A stretch of 64,000 nucleotides of DNA from Hofstenia miamia (lineage: Eukaryota > Xenacoelomorpha > Acoela > Hofsteniidae). Position 1 is the stretch's first letter. Each line of letters starts with the position of its first letter. Both the position numbers and the translations under genes were made by a program. Where the stretch lies: contig CABFPE010000050.1 of assembly GCA_900660155.1 (NCBI GenBank), forward strand, positions 258,295 through 322,294, written 5' to 3'. Of this stretch, positions 48,451 through 59,945 are shown piece by piece. The notes beneath the pieces were generated by a model, which was not told the DNA's origin, searched no databases, and worked only from the letters and a program-made list of their open reading frames with translations.

Positions 48451-48778
48451 TGACAAAATCATGACTTAAGCAACAAAGCAACATTTTTTAATGAATTGCG
48501 AAGCAAAACCATTTGTGTTATTTATTAAATTATACAAAAATAATGTTTTTATGAAAAAGCATATTTTTTTACTATTTTTGTTTTTTCCATAATTTCATAG
48601 GGATTGTTCTCAAAAATTCCCTTACATGTTTTAGCAAAATTTTAAAAAGAAAAAAGTAAGCTTCTGCAAATTTAGCATTGAGCTGGCGATAAAGCGCAAT
48701 TTTTCTGTTTCTCCACACACAAATTTGATCATATTTTTCTGTAACTCATGAATAACATTTACCCTCCTCTAATTCTAG

Positions 48779-49855
48779 ATCTGATCCTTCTCGAAGTTTT
48801 TATTTAGGTGATAAACACATTGAGACAGTGGATGAAATAAAAGATCTTGGTGTAATAGTATCACACAATCTGTCATGGTCTTCTCATATTCAAAAGAAGT
48901 TAGGCAAATGCAATAGAAGTTTTCATCATCTGAAAAGAAATGTTCCTTTCACAGTTCCCTCAAGAGTTAAACATCTTCTTTTCAATGCTTGTGTAAAATC
49001 GGTGATTTTCTATTGTTCAACTGTTTGGTATCCCTCAGTTACTAATATGAAGAAACTTCATTCAATTCAACTTAGAGATCTCCGATGGTCACTGGGTAAT
49101 TGTGATTTCACAATAGCCCTCATCCCCTCAAACAGTATGCCTTATTGTTATGAACTCATCTTATGTGACGTGATGTTGTTCTGCAAGTTGTTGCAAGGTG
49201 TCTACAATATCGATTTCACTCAGTTTGTTACAGTGAACCAAATACCCAACTCACGATATAGTGCAATATCCTTCAATTACAATACAAATTTCAAAAAGTT
49301 TCAATGTGACCAAAACGTTTTCTCCAGAGCAACGGCATCGGGAAATTACTTACTAAATACTTCCAATTTCGATCCGTATGACAACATTCATTCCCTCAAA
49401 CAGTATGCCTTATTGTTATGAACTCATCTTATGTGACGTGATGTTGTTCTGCAAGTTGTTGCAAGGTGTCTACAATATCGATTTCACTCAGTTTGTTACA
49501 GTGAACCAAATCCCCAACTCACGATATAGTGCAATATCCTTCACTTACAATACAAATTTCAAAAAGTTTCAATGTGACCAAAACGTTTTCTCCAGAGCAA
49601 CGGCATCGGGAAATTACTTACTAAATACTTCCAATTTCGATCCGTATGACAACATTCATTCCATTAAACGTTTTCTAAAAACTTATTTTGTTAACCTAAC
49701 TGCAACTAAATTTAATCCAGACTATTCATGTAGTTTCTATATTAAGTGTACTTGTATATAGTGCCGATCTTAATTTGTAAGTTGAAAAAACCTATCATCA
49801 TGGTGTGACTGTAACTCCATAAAAGGTAATAGTAGTAGTAGTAGTAGTAGTAGTG
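48779..49855 (+). mobile_element. 5'-truncated non-LTR retrotransposon (LINE) with TAG-repeat tail
   Basis: The frame from about 48790 (IETVDEIKDLGVIVSHNLSWSSHI) is the classic post-RT segment of LINE ORF2, followed by VKSVIFYCSTVWYPS and IQLRDLRW. The tail ends in (TAG)n at about 49826-49855, as expected for 3'-end priming. A 268-bp internal tandem duplication (49126-49393 and 49394-49661) shifts the frame. The second copy continues into IKRFLKTYF, which is the natural end. Confidence 0.8.
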
Positions 49856-51820
49856 TACTGTACAAATGGTTGATAGAGTGACTATAACTAGCGGAATTTT
49901 AGAGGGAATTTTGACGTTATCATCAGAAAGAGTTACAATTTATAAGACTAGATGAGTGCTTACGTAAGAGATATTAATATCGGAGCTGTCACAGCTCAAA
50001 TCGCCTCTAATCTTAACCCAATTCAGTATAGTTAATGTAGAGCTGATTATTATCTTTTCAGTAGATTGATCTTATGTAGCCATTTTGATATTGATGATTG
50101 CGATGTGGTTCTTAAGTGGTATGACTGGTTTGGGAAGTACCAAAAACACAACCCCGATGAAAAAAAACCACAACCATTATCTTCGCGAAGTACATACATC
50201 ACACAAGCTGAAGCATAACACTGTTCATTAGCATGCAAATGAGTTAAATCTGATTGAAAACGTGATCATCCCCACAACGGGGGGAGAGCCTTTTTGCAAG
50301 TTCGACTGCTCTGGGATTACGAAACATTTTAAATTTTTGAGGAAGTGTTTGTGCTTTAACCATATTTCAAGTTTGCTGCTCACGACAGCAGATAATGGCT
50401 GCATTCTTTCAATGAAGAAATGAAAGAACTAATCTGGAAATGAGCATTTCACTTCAGTTGCATTTCATTTCAGGGATATCTTCATCTGCCTTACAAATTG
50501 TTGACACATCCACTTTCCTATTTCAACAATGATAGGTAAAATTACCAATATTAGTGAAACATGAAAAACTGTTTCACAAATCTTTAATGAATTGCATAAT
50601 GGAGTTACAGCACTAAAACAAATCAAACAGCACTTATATGGAAAACGAATGCATTTGTTTTAAAATACACTTGTAGAAATTCTTATGAAACTAACATTAA
50701 TGAATCAATAGAACCACGATTGCGAATTTTCTTAATATAAAAAATTTTATGAAATGATACACAAAAATGAATCCAGTTCCACTTAAAATGTCGATACTTG
50801 TAAAAATTGACAAAAAATTTATAGCAATTTTACATAATTACAATTATGTAAATAGACAACAAAAAATATTCAATCAAATTCTTTAATTTGAAAAATTTAA
50901 TAAATATTATGTGTGAAACGCACACTAAATAAATAAAACTGTTATTTGATTTAAAAGTAATATTCAGCAGAGATAATCAGGAATACAGGGATTTAGGTTC
51001 AAATTTCTTGGTCAAATGGTGCTTTTGCCGAAAGGAATAAGCTCCAATAGCTTTTTAGCTATCTAATATCATTTTGCAAAATTAACTTTATCTTCATACT
51101 TTCAAAGCTCTAAAAGTATTTTTTAGCTATCAAATGCTATTGCAAAATCAGGTTTATCTTCGTAACTTTTGTGTTAAATAAAAATCAGTTCTATTTAAGC
51201 AAATTTCCTATATTTTTACTTAAGTATAGCAAACCAAATAAACTTAGTTACAGTTCCTTCAACATTTGCAAGCCCTTCTCTACTACATATCCATACTTTC
51301 TATTCGTATTTTCTATGCATACGCATACCTTATGCGGGTTACTATGTGCCAAATTGATAAAACGTAATTGAACTAGAATTATATACAAATCACAATTATT
51401 TTGATAAACTCATTAAGGGACGCGGTCAAGTCAAGGATTTTTTTTGAAAATGTCGATCTGCAGAATTAATTCAAGTACTGCCATTTTGAGAAAGGTAAAT
51501 TTGTTTTCTGCGTTAAGATTACTGTCATTTTTTAGACCGTTTTTCAAAGATTTGGGCAGGTTGCAAGTGCATTACCGCTTACCTCAAATAATGCTACCGT
51601 GAGTATTGCAATTTTTTGTTAAGCAACTAGATATATATAAAGTATTATTAAGAATTTTGAACGTGTTTCTATAATTGCATGTGGAAATTTGATGAAGTGT
51701 CTTTCAATTTATTTTTGAATAGGGGTTTTAAAACAGCTGTTATGCTTTCGTATAATTTATCTGCTTTTTTTTTAAATTAATGAAATTGTTTCCCTATCCA
51801 TTTAATAGCAAAATTCCGGC
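49856..51820. other. Intergenic sequence
   Basis: No supported gene or classified repeat. Two related short segments near 51035-51085 and 51105-51160 (AGCTCTAAAAGTATTTTTTAG and similar) form a weak direct repeat. Confidence 0.4.
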
Positions 51821-52048
51821 GTTATTGTACTTTAGGGGACCCAGTTTGAGTGACGTCATAAAATGGGTATTAAACTCAAACCTTAACCCTAACCCTACTC
51901 CCCAACCAATGCAATTATATTGCATTTCATCTTGTTGATTAATTTTTTGCAAAACACCCAAGTTTTGGGTGAGGGACTGGGGTTAGGGTTAGAGTTTTAT
52001 ACCCATTTTATGACGTCACTCAAACTGGGTCCCCTAAAGTACAATAAC
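51821..52048. mobile_element. Palindromic MITE, 228 bp
   Basis: The first 50 bases (GTTATTGTACTTTAGGGGAC...) are repeated exactly in inverted form at 51999-52048, and similarity continues inward to about 80 bases. Each arm contains the CRE-type palindrome TGACGTCA and a telomere-like AACCCTAACC stretch. No coding capacity. Confidence 0.85.
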
Positions 52049-52063
52049 GGATTAGGCATCTAA

Positions 52064-53063
52064 NNNNNNNNNNNNNNNNNNNNNNNNNNNNNNNNNNNNN
52101 NNNNNNNNNNNNNNNNNNNNNNNNNNNNNNNNNNNNNNNNNNNNNNNNNNNNNNNNNNNNNNNNNNNNNNNNNNNNNNNNNNNNNNNNNNNNNNNNNNNN
52201 NNNNNNNNNNNNNNNNNNNNNNNNNNNNNNNNNNNNNNNNNNNNNNNNNNNNNNNNNNNNNNNNNNNNNNNNNNNNNNNNNNNNNNNNNNNNNNNNNNNN
52301 NNNNNNNNNNNNNNNNNNNNNNNNNNNNNNNNNNNNNNNNNNNNNNNNNNNNNNNNNNNNNNNNNNNNNNNNNNNNNNNNNNNNNNNNNNNNNNNNNNNN
52401 NNNNNNNNNNNNNNNNNNNNNNNNNNNNNNNNNNNNNNNNNNNNNNNNNNNNNNNNNNNNNNNNNNNNNNNNNNNNNNNNNNNNNNNNNNNNNNNNNNNN
52501 NNNNNNNNNNNNNNNNNNNNNNNNNNNNNNNNNNNNNNNNNNNNNNNNNNNNNNNNNNNNNNNNNNNNNNNNNNNNNNNNNNNNNNNNNNNNNNNNNNNN
52601 NNNNNNNNNNNNNNNNNNNNNNNNNNNNNNNNNNNNNNNNNNNNNNNNNNNNNNNNNNNNNNNNNNNNNNNNNNNNNNNNNNNNNNNNNNNNNNNNNNNN
52701 NNNNNNNNNNNNNNNNNNNNNNNNNNNNNNNNNNNNNNNNNNNNNNNNNNNNNNNNNNNNNNNNNNNNNNNNNNNNNNNNNNNNNNNNNNNNNNNNNNNN
52801 NNNNNNNNNNNNNNNNNNNNNNNNNNNNNNNNNNNNNNNNNNNNNNNNNNNNNNNNNNNNNNNNNNNNNNNNNNNNNNNNNNNNNNNNNNNNNNNNNNNN
52901 NNNNNNNNNNNNNNNNNNNNNNNNNNNNNNNNNNNNNNNNNNNNNNNNNNNNNNNNNNNNNNNNNNNNNNNNNNNNNNNNNNNNNNNNNNNNNNNNNNNN
53001 NNNNNNNNNNNNNNNNNNNNNNNNNNNNNNNNNNNNNNNNNNNNNNNNNNNNNNNNNNNNNNN
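52064..53063. other. Assembly gap, 1000 Ns
   Basis: A round-number gap, so probably of unknown true length. Confidence 0.99.
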
Positions 53064-53407
53064 TTGAATTAAGTACTGATGATAGTGATATTATTAAAGG
53101 AATGCAATTTGATACTGAATTTAAAAACACTGATAATTCTGATTTACAACATTGTCAATATAAGGTAATTGGTACACAAGTTTTCTTTAGAGGAATATGC
53201 CAAAGAGGTATACACAACTTGAAAAAGCGTGCAAATATAATTAAAATTAATCAGGAACTTGTGTATAGTTTAAAATATAATAAATTATTATTTGGACTAG
53301 CTACATCTAATGGTATAATTCGGTGTGATATTTCACATGAGAATGGTCTGCTTTGGCTGTATGCAAGTGACACAGAGTCTATAAAATGGATTAGTTGCAA
53401 AATTTGA
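53064..53407 (+). CDS. Unidentified open frame, 5' end lost in gap
   Basis: The frame is open from the gap edge to TGA 53405-53407 (about 113 codons). It contains VFFRGICQRGIHNLKKRANI, LLFGLATSNGIIRC and HENGLLWLYASDTESIKW. The composition (mixed charged and hydrophobic, few low-complexity runs) looks like real protein. I do not recognise it. Confidence 0.45.
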
Positions 53408-53502
53408 CATATTTCCTTCCTAAGGTAAATTATTGAAATTAAATTTTTTCTAATTTCTTAAGGGTAATTATATTACCTGGAAAATTTTTTTCTTTTTCCT
53501 AT

Positions 53503-54032
53503 ATAGAAATGAGTAAAAGAGTTCAAATTGTAAGTGAACCAAGACAGGATAAAATGAAAAAACTTATGGAGTACAATCTATGAGTTGTTCTAATGAAACA
53601 AGGAAACGTGAATTAACCAGTCCAAACGAAGTTATAAAATATGTAATACATAACTTTAAAATACAAAAATTTAATTATCCTAATTTAAATCCTGTGATTC
53701 TCAAGTTTTGTTTAGCTTGCCAACGTCTTTATATGGTTAATTTTGAGAAGAAAATTTCTATACGTGATATATTAGATAAATTCAATCAGGAAATTGGTTT
53801 GATTGGTCCAGGAGAAGGATGTTTAACAAACCTACTTGAATATCTATTTGGAACTATTCAATGTTGTCATACACATTCAATCCTCTACAAAAGTTATGGT
53901 GCATTTTACAATGAATATGGATTGGGTAGGGGCTATTGTTATGCTATTAATAATACTTGTAATTTCTTAAAGAAAAATCCTTTGTTAGGGCATTTGACAG
54001 GTTATATATTTTGCTTAAGAAATAAGGTGTAA
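53503..54032 (+). CDS. Unidentified open frame of about 150 residues
   Basis: The frame 53580-54032 has a Cys-containing helical stretch (VILKFCLACQRLYMVNF) and GLIGPGEGCLTNLLEYLFGT. It may follow a short upstream frame (53513-53581) that overlaps its start. No domain recognised. Whether it belongs with the previous frame or with the downstream Y-associated coding region is unknown. Confidence 0.4.
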
Positions 54033-54282
54033 TTAAAACTAGAAGCAGGAATTCTTGGGATGTCCGTAAAAGGCAGGTTTTCTAAAAAATGCAAAAAATT
54101 GCGCAAAAACATATTGGTACATAGTTGAAATGGGGGTATAATTGAATAATTATTTATACAGTTATAGCCATAGTTTTTTTTACCCATGACTGCCAAATCC
54201 AAAATTTCTAAAAAAACACCTTTTTTCTTATCAAAATCAATAGAAAAGTGTAAAAAGTTATTGAAAAATGATCATTATTAGA

Positions 54283-55571
54283 AACCCATATATATGCAAC
54301 CGGTATATTCTTTACTACTGCTATCCACGAGACATGAATGAGATGCTGGAAAGACCATACATGTGGAGCACAGCACATATTGTATTCAATGAAGACTTCA
54401 CGCTGGAAACTACACAAGCTGTGATGGGCTACAAGGATCAGATAGCGGAGATTCCAGAAATAAATATGGATAAAAAAAATCTAACAATTATATACGTTCT
54501 GAAATAAAAAGAATATAACAAAAATCTGGACAAAAACATAGACCAGATGCTACGAATGGCAAAAGTACAAAAGGTAAGAGTGGTGATAATCACAAGATCA
54601 ACAATCAATGATATCCCTAAACACCTACTGGACGCGTGCATGCAAACAGAAAACATTTTTCCTTGTGAGAAAACACCAACGGACACAACCATCTCAGAGT
54701 TGATTAGAGTTGATCTATAAATAGACTATTGGGCGCAAATTTACAGAATAATGGTAGATCCATGCATCGCAATTGACCTATACAAACAAACCAAAATGAT
54801 AGAACTGATGGCAGATAGAGATGGTGTGGAAAAGGCCAACACACTATTCATAAAATGCAGCCTACAGAGGCAAGAACACCTACAACAGATTCAGAGAATA
54901 TGGAAAAACATGAAGTTGCAACAAAACACAGAGGAGAGTTGGACAGAGATAAAGATTGAGGCGCCATCAAGAAAATTCCATAAATTAGTAGAATTGGTAC
55001 TTACAGAAGTAAATTGCGCATATGAACTGAACACTAAAACGATTTCAAACAGTTGGTATTTGAAGAGAAAAACGCGCCGGAAATCCGATATAGGACGACA
55101 GCATGGATCTTAGCAATACTAACAACCAAAGACATAGAGATAAAACTGCTGATTTTGCAACACGTAAGACATAAACTTACAAAAGCAAAAAGATTCGAAA
55201 TAGCACTAGCCCCAATTAATACACAAATGAAGAACTGGCTTCTGAAAGGTCACAAAGCAGAGAAGCTGATACAAACAATGGAAAAAATAATCAGCCATAT
55301 GATAATGAATGAGAGTCCAATGGGAAAAATGTGCATAGTGGACATGGCTAACAAAACAGGAATATGTCCTAGTAAAATAACGATATTCAAAGAAATGATG
55401 AAGAAGTATATGTGGGGAGCAGCATCAGAAACACGGCTGAGACAATTGGACAACCAGCTGTGGATAACAACAAGAAAGATCATAAAACGAAAAATGGTAA
55501 GCACCCAGGAAATAAGAAAAGCAGCATTACTGAAAAACATGCAGAAAACACTCGAAAAGGAGATGGAGTGA
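54283..55571 (+). pseudogene. Y-associated coding region, unknown product
   Basis: One frame runs from about 54283 to 55113 with only two TAA stops (54505 and 54718). A +2 frame then continues from 55053 to 55571. Together they read as a roughly 430-residue, Lys/Glu-rich, mostly helical protein (LTKAKRFEIALAPINTQMKN, LIQTMEKIISHMIMNE). A-rich coding strand and position next to repeat Y suggest a retroelement ORF such as a Gag, but no diagnostic motif (zinc knuckle, YxDD, DTG) is present. The last 110 bases recur at 36181-36287. Confidence 0.45.
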
Positions 55572-55637
55572 TACGAACGAGATAGTCCGCAATGCACATT
55601 TACCAAAGTAATAAGGAGTGTGGAAACAATCAAGAAA

Positions 55638-56283
55638 GGGTTTTTCTCTCATTTAGTTGACTATTGATCATTCAGTACATGTATTAAAATAAATAGATTC
55701 AAAATACAGTTGGATGACTGAAACCTAGGTATTATATTTATACTATTTCAGATCCAAATTAGTGACTATAAAATGACTGATAAAGTGACCAAGCATGTAC
55801 CAATTAATAAATGTAGGTTAGGAAGCTGCTCAATATTAAACTAATTATTAAAGCCAATGGCTACATGTAATATTAATTAAGCAGTTAGTAACAAGTCAGG
55901 TTGCATATTCATGAAACACTTTTCAAAATAGAGTCTAAGTCGAATTGTGTCTTGTCTTGAGTATACACTGAGCTAGGATAGGGTACACATAAGTTATATT
56001 GCTGAGCTGAGAGGTGGAACTCAACCAAATGGATCCTCGGTGAACAAGTGAAACTGGATGTGGCGATCAGCTTCGGGCAGAGGCCCGCTATCGATCATTG
56101 GAGGAAATGCTGCATGGCTTCATCACCTAAATAGTGAATGGTTAAATCTAGTTATGTTGCATTAACATAGATATACAAAAGCTAAGCAATATCTAGTTAG
56201 TAAATCACTACCCGCAAATATACAACCAATGTTATAGAGTAACAAAGGAAGAACAGTAATAATGCCTGGTAGAGGATGTTACA
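55638..56283 (-). repeat. Repeat family Y, right copy, LTR-like
   Basis: The copy starts TGTAACATCC at 56283 on the minus strand and ends GAGAGAAAAACCC at 55638. It is inserted in the gag start of the Gypsy B-family fragment. The adjoining coding region (54283-55571) runs the opposite way to this reading. In the sense of that coding region the repeat would be a 3' LTR ending TTACA after a purine-rich stretch (CAAGAAAGGG). It could also be the terminal repeat of another element type. Confidence 0.6.
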
Positions 56284-56535
56284 GTCAATGATCTTCGTTA
56301 ATATATAAAACGCTTCCACTTGAAGCTCCCAAGCTGCGAACGATTTCGTTTCAGAAGTCAAAACTGGAGGAGACATTGAATAGTATTAAATAATGTATAA
56401 GTGAGTCTCGGCACCAATGTTAAACACAACCGTGCAAAGCTAAACATCAAATCCTTCTATTTTTCCAATGCCTGACAACAAGTTCCAGGTATGACATAAC
56501 AGGCACTAACACAAATGTAATTATACACCTTAACA
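56284..56535 (-). mobile_element. 5' fragment of Gypsy B-family element: LTR, primer site, gag start
   Basis: LTR 56535-56418 (TGTTAA...TTTAACA, 118 bp), one base, then a primer site TGGTGCCGAGACTC (56416 down), a leader, and gag ATG at 56377 reading MSPPVLTSETKSFAAWELQV until repeat Y interrupts at 56283. Confidence 0.75.
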
Positions 56536-58964
56536 TAAGCATTTAATAATGATTTTTTAATGGAGGAGCATCAATATAGAAAAGGCCCAAGCTATGAAAA
56601 CAAGAAAAACGAAAAAGCGGTTTCCATTTTATAAGAACAATTTAATTAACTACAACTGTGATAGAGCAGTTTGTATACCAGTACTAATAAAGCTTAGCAC
56701 AATAAATGGTATGAAATCATTCTCATATATCAATTCTACTCAAATATCTTTTTTCAAATTTTTCAAAATTTCAATTAAAAAATTACTGAATTAACCATTT
56801 AACCATGCACAGCCCCGTAGTCAGCCTAGAAAATTTGAGGGTGCAGAGAATTTTCTCGTCGCTATGAATATGAAATCAAAAATTTCCATTTAAATCAAAA
56901 AGCCTTAAGGCTGCTTTAATTGGACTACCCAGAATAATTTATGTAGATTCAAGGATTGAATATTAAGAATCCTTAACAATATTAGCAAAAAAACTGACTA
57001 TTTTAATTTATATGAATATATTATACATTTAATTTCGTACTTCTATGTTAGATCTTTTCTGCCATATCAAGTCACACATTAAGAGATCACATAAAAATCC
57101 GTATAGTTCTGATAAGAGTGCACAGAAAAACAATTGAAAATATCTTATAAACTTAAATTTAAATACATACAACTTGTATGTCACAAGAAGTGCTAACTGT
57201 ATTGCAAGCTACCATGCCTATAAATATTTGATGTTAACGTAAGAACTAAGTGATAGAGTAAAAGTATTTGAAATATAAATATTATAAAATTCAATTTAAA
57301 TGCTTTCAAATTTTAAATGATTTCTTTGTTAATCGTAAGTCACAAAAGGTGTTTATTGTATTGCCTATGATATTTTGCAAGTATGTTTATAAACAATTAG
57401 TATTAATATTGATTCAAATTATTCAGCAACTATTTCTTTTATTCCTTTGACTTATAAGATACCTGTACCAAAATATTGTACATTCAGAAAATACTGGAGT
57501 ATTTTTTTTATTGGCATATTCATTCTAGGATTTCATATTTGTAAGTAAATATATTTGAACTTTCAGCAGTAAATTGTATTATTCAATCAAGAAAAAATTA
57601 TTCGATGTGTAAAAGCTAGGAAAATATCAACGATGATTTGTATATTTAGTTATAATTGTAATAGCAGCATAGCATCAAAATGAAAGATGTATCATTTTTC
57701 AAAGCCACCTCCAACAGGAATATTTTTTCATTATTATATGAATATTTTGATTCCATTTATTGGCACTTACTTCTTAGAAAATATTATTCAATACAAAATT
57801 ACTAAGATGAGGTCATTATTTGTAATTGGCATTTACATTATAATTTTATAACGATAAATTTTCTAAGACTTATAGCCATTATTAAAATAGTCTACGTCTA
57901 TTCAATTAAAAAGTTTAAAATGTTTATGCTTTTAAAATTTTAACTATGTTTGCATTCATCTCTGACTATCATTTAGCTGTTCATCACTGATATTTCAGTA
58001 AACGAAAAAGCGTTGTGTTGCAAATAGTAAAATTTTACAGAAAAGAATTCCCAAACCTAGAAGAGGAATGCCGCCTAAGGCATGAGATGAAGTCCTAGCT
58101 GCAAACAGAATACACAAAAATTTGAAAATATGTCGATGACAATTTAAGAAAATTGAAGTGACAAATTAAAATATCATTGATTTCTGTTAGATATTCCTCT
58201 CTTGCAAGAGCGGAAATACGCAATGTAAAAACGAGGACATTGGATAAGTACATCAGTAAAATGAATAGGAACCACAACTAAATGAAATTTCATTATCAAA
58301 ACATTGACAATGATTTTTTTCAATTCGATTTTAATTGCACCCATTCAGTAGCAGCAGGCATATTTCACTTGACTTACATTTGTGGATGCAATCATATTCC
58401 GTTGGAGGTGCACTTTTGGCTACAGCCCCGGCAATACAACATATGAAATGCGCATTTATAATAAAACTCAAAACTAAAAAATTGTGGGATCATTAGAAAA
58501 AATAAGAACTTTATTTGAACTTTAATATAGAACATTTTACTGAAGAGTATTTTAGTTTGTCATTTGTTAATATTGGATATTGCCATTGGCTTGTGTATTT
58601 TACAAAAGGAAATAATCCGTTTAAATTGTCTAATATCTTGCCTTTAACTATTGTTCAATTATTAATTAATTAGAAATTAAAAATCATAGAAATCGTAAAT
58701 CACGCGAGCAGGTATTGATTTTATCAGTAGAAAGCCTAAAGGTGTAAATTTGTCTATTTTCATTCTTTGATCTCATAATACATGTAAGCTATGAGTCATC
58801 CAGTGACACAAATCTACGAAGAGTATTAGTTTGGCCAATTTAATTAATTAATCAAAAAATTTATTTTAGCAAAGTGTTTGATAGCACACTATTTTTATGC
58901 AACTCCAAAATGCCTGAGGTGGTCAGATTTGACCACTAATACTACTAGCTCGCTATGTGCAGCC
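56536..58964. other. AT-rich intergenic sequence
   Basis: No supported gene or classified repeat. Confidence 0.4.
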
Positions 58965-59329
58965 CAGAGATGGACATGGGCCGAAAATTTAGACTCAAGC
59001 CCGGCGTCGCGCAAAAAAATTTAGGCCAGAATTTGACCCAGTCGATTTAATTTAATTTAATCTCGGCCCATTTTCATAATACTTGTCAAAAAAATTTGGT
59101 TTGTAAAAATACTTATAATAATATCCAAACACTGGAGTTGAAGATTCTAAATTGATACTAATGTAAAATCTTTAAAATGTAAATTTTAATTTTCAACTTT
59201 ATAGTTACAACTTAGATAAAATTCAATGTATTGCGTGCACTGTTACTGAATAGTCAGTTTTTAAAATTCGTCACATTTTAGCCATTTCTTCCATTTCTTC
59301 GACCCAAACCCGGCCCATGTCCATCTCTG
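58965..59329. mobile_element. hAT-type MITE, 365 bp
   Basis: The ends CAGAGATGGACATGGGCCG are exact 19-bp inverted repeats (58965-58983 and 59311-59329). They are flanked by 8-base sequences GTGCAGCC (58957-58964) and GTTCAGTC (59330-59337) that match at six positions, the 8-bp target duplication of hAT elements. CAGAGATGG is a common hAT end. No transposase. Confidence 0.8.
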
Positions 59330-59715
59330 GTTCAGTCTTTATTTTATAGATAGAGATAGATAGTGGTCGAAGATTTTGGACCAAGCTGGGTCCGGCCTAT
59401 GAAACTCTAGGCCGCCAATATATTTGCGAATGATTTATTCTGAATGTGGATGCCTGGAAGTAGAAAAAAATTATTTCTGGCGATGCTTTGAAAAGTATTT
59501 GTAGCGCAATATAAATGTTCGTGATAGGAGTTTGGGAGAGGTAGACTTCACGACGTTAAGGCTGCTGCAAAACGTTGGTCATTTGCTGTATTTAAAAATA
59601 TACTTGATATAACACTTATTAATGCCAAGAATCTCATGAAAAAAGCACTAAAAAAGTTCTGAAAAAAAGACTTTATCCTTCAATTGACGGAGCAGCTTCA
59701 ACAGACGCGTGCCCN

Positions 59716-59750
<35 letters not shown>

Positions 59751-59945
59751 ATGTATAGAAATGTATTACGTGATTTCCTAAATTTCATATTAGATGCCTG
59801 TATTCTGTTGTATCATCAACAATAATCTACATTAAATTTAAATATCGAGAAATTCTAAGCATTTACAATCCTGTTGTAACTACGATTCGTTCAGGCTTAC
59901 AACTTGAAATAAATCAATTTATTATTCTAGTCAGCAACATTATCC
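59330..59945. other. Intergenic, single N at 59715 before (TA)n
   Basis: No gene recognised. Confidence 0.4.

Noticed and set aside
52060-53130. A 356-residue minus-strand frame
   Set aside because: It consists almost entirely of Ns.
35936-56283. One 20-kb Polinton-like transposon bounded by the inverted Y copies
   Set aside because: The interior holds unrelated Gypsy, Tc1 and LINE elements and host-like genes, no polymerase B, integrase or capsid genes, and the flanks are different; two separate Y copies are simpler.
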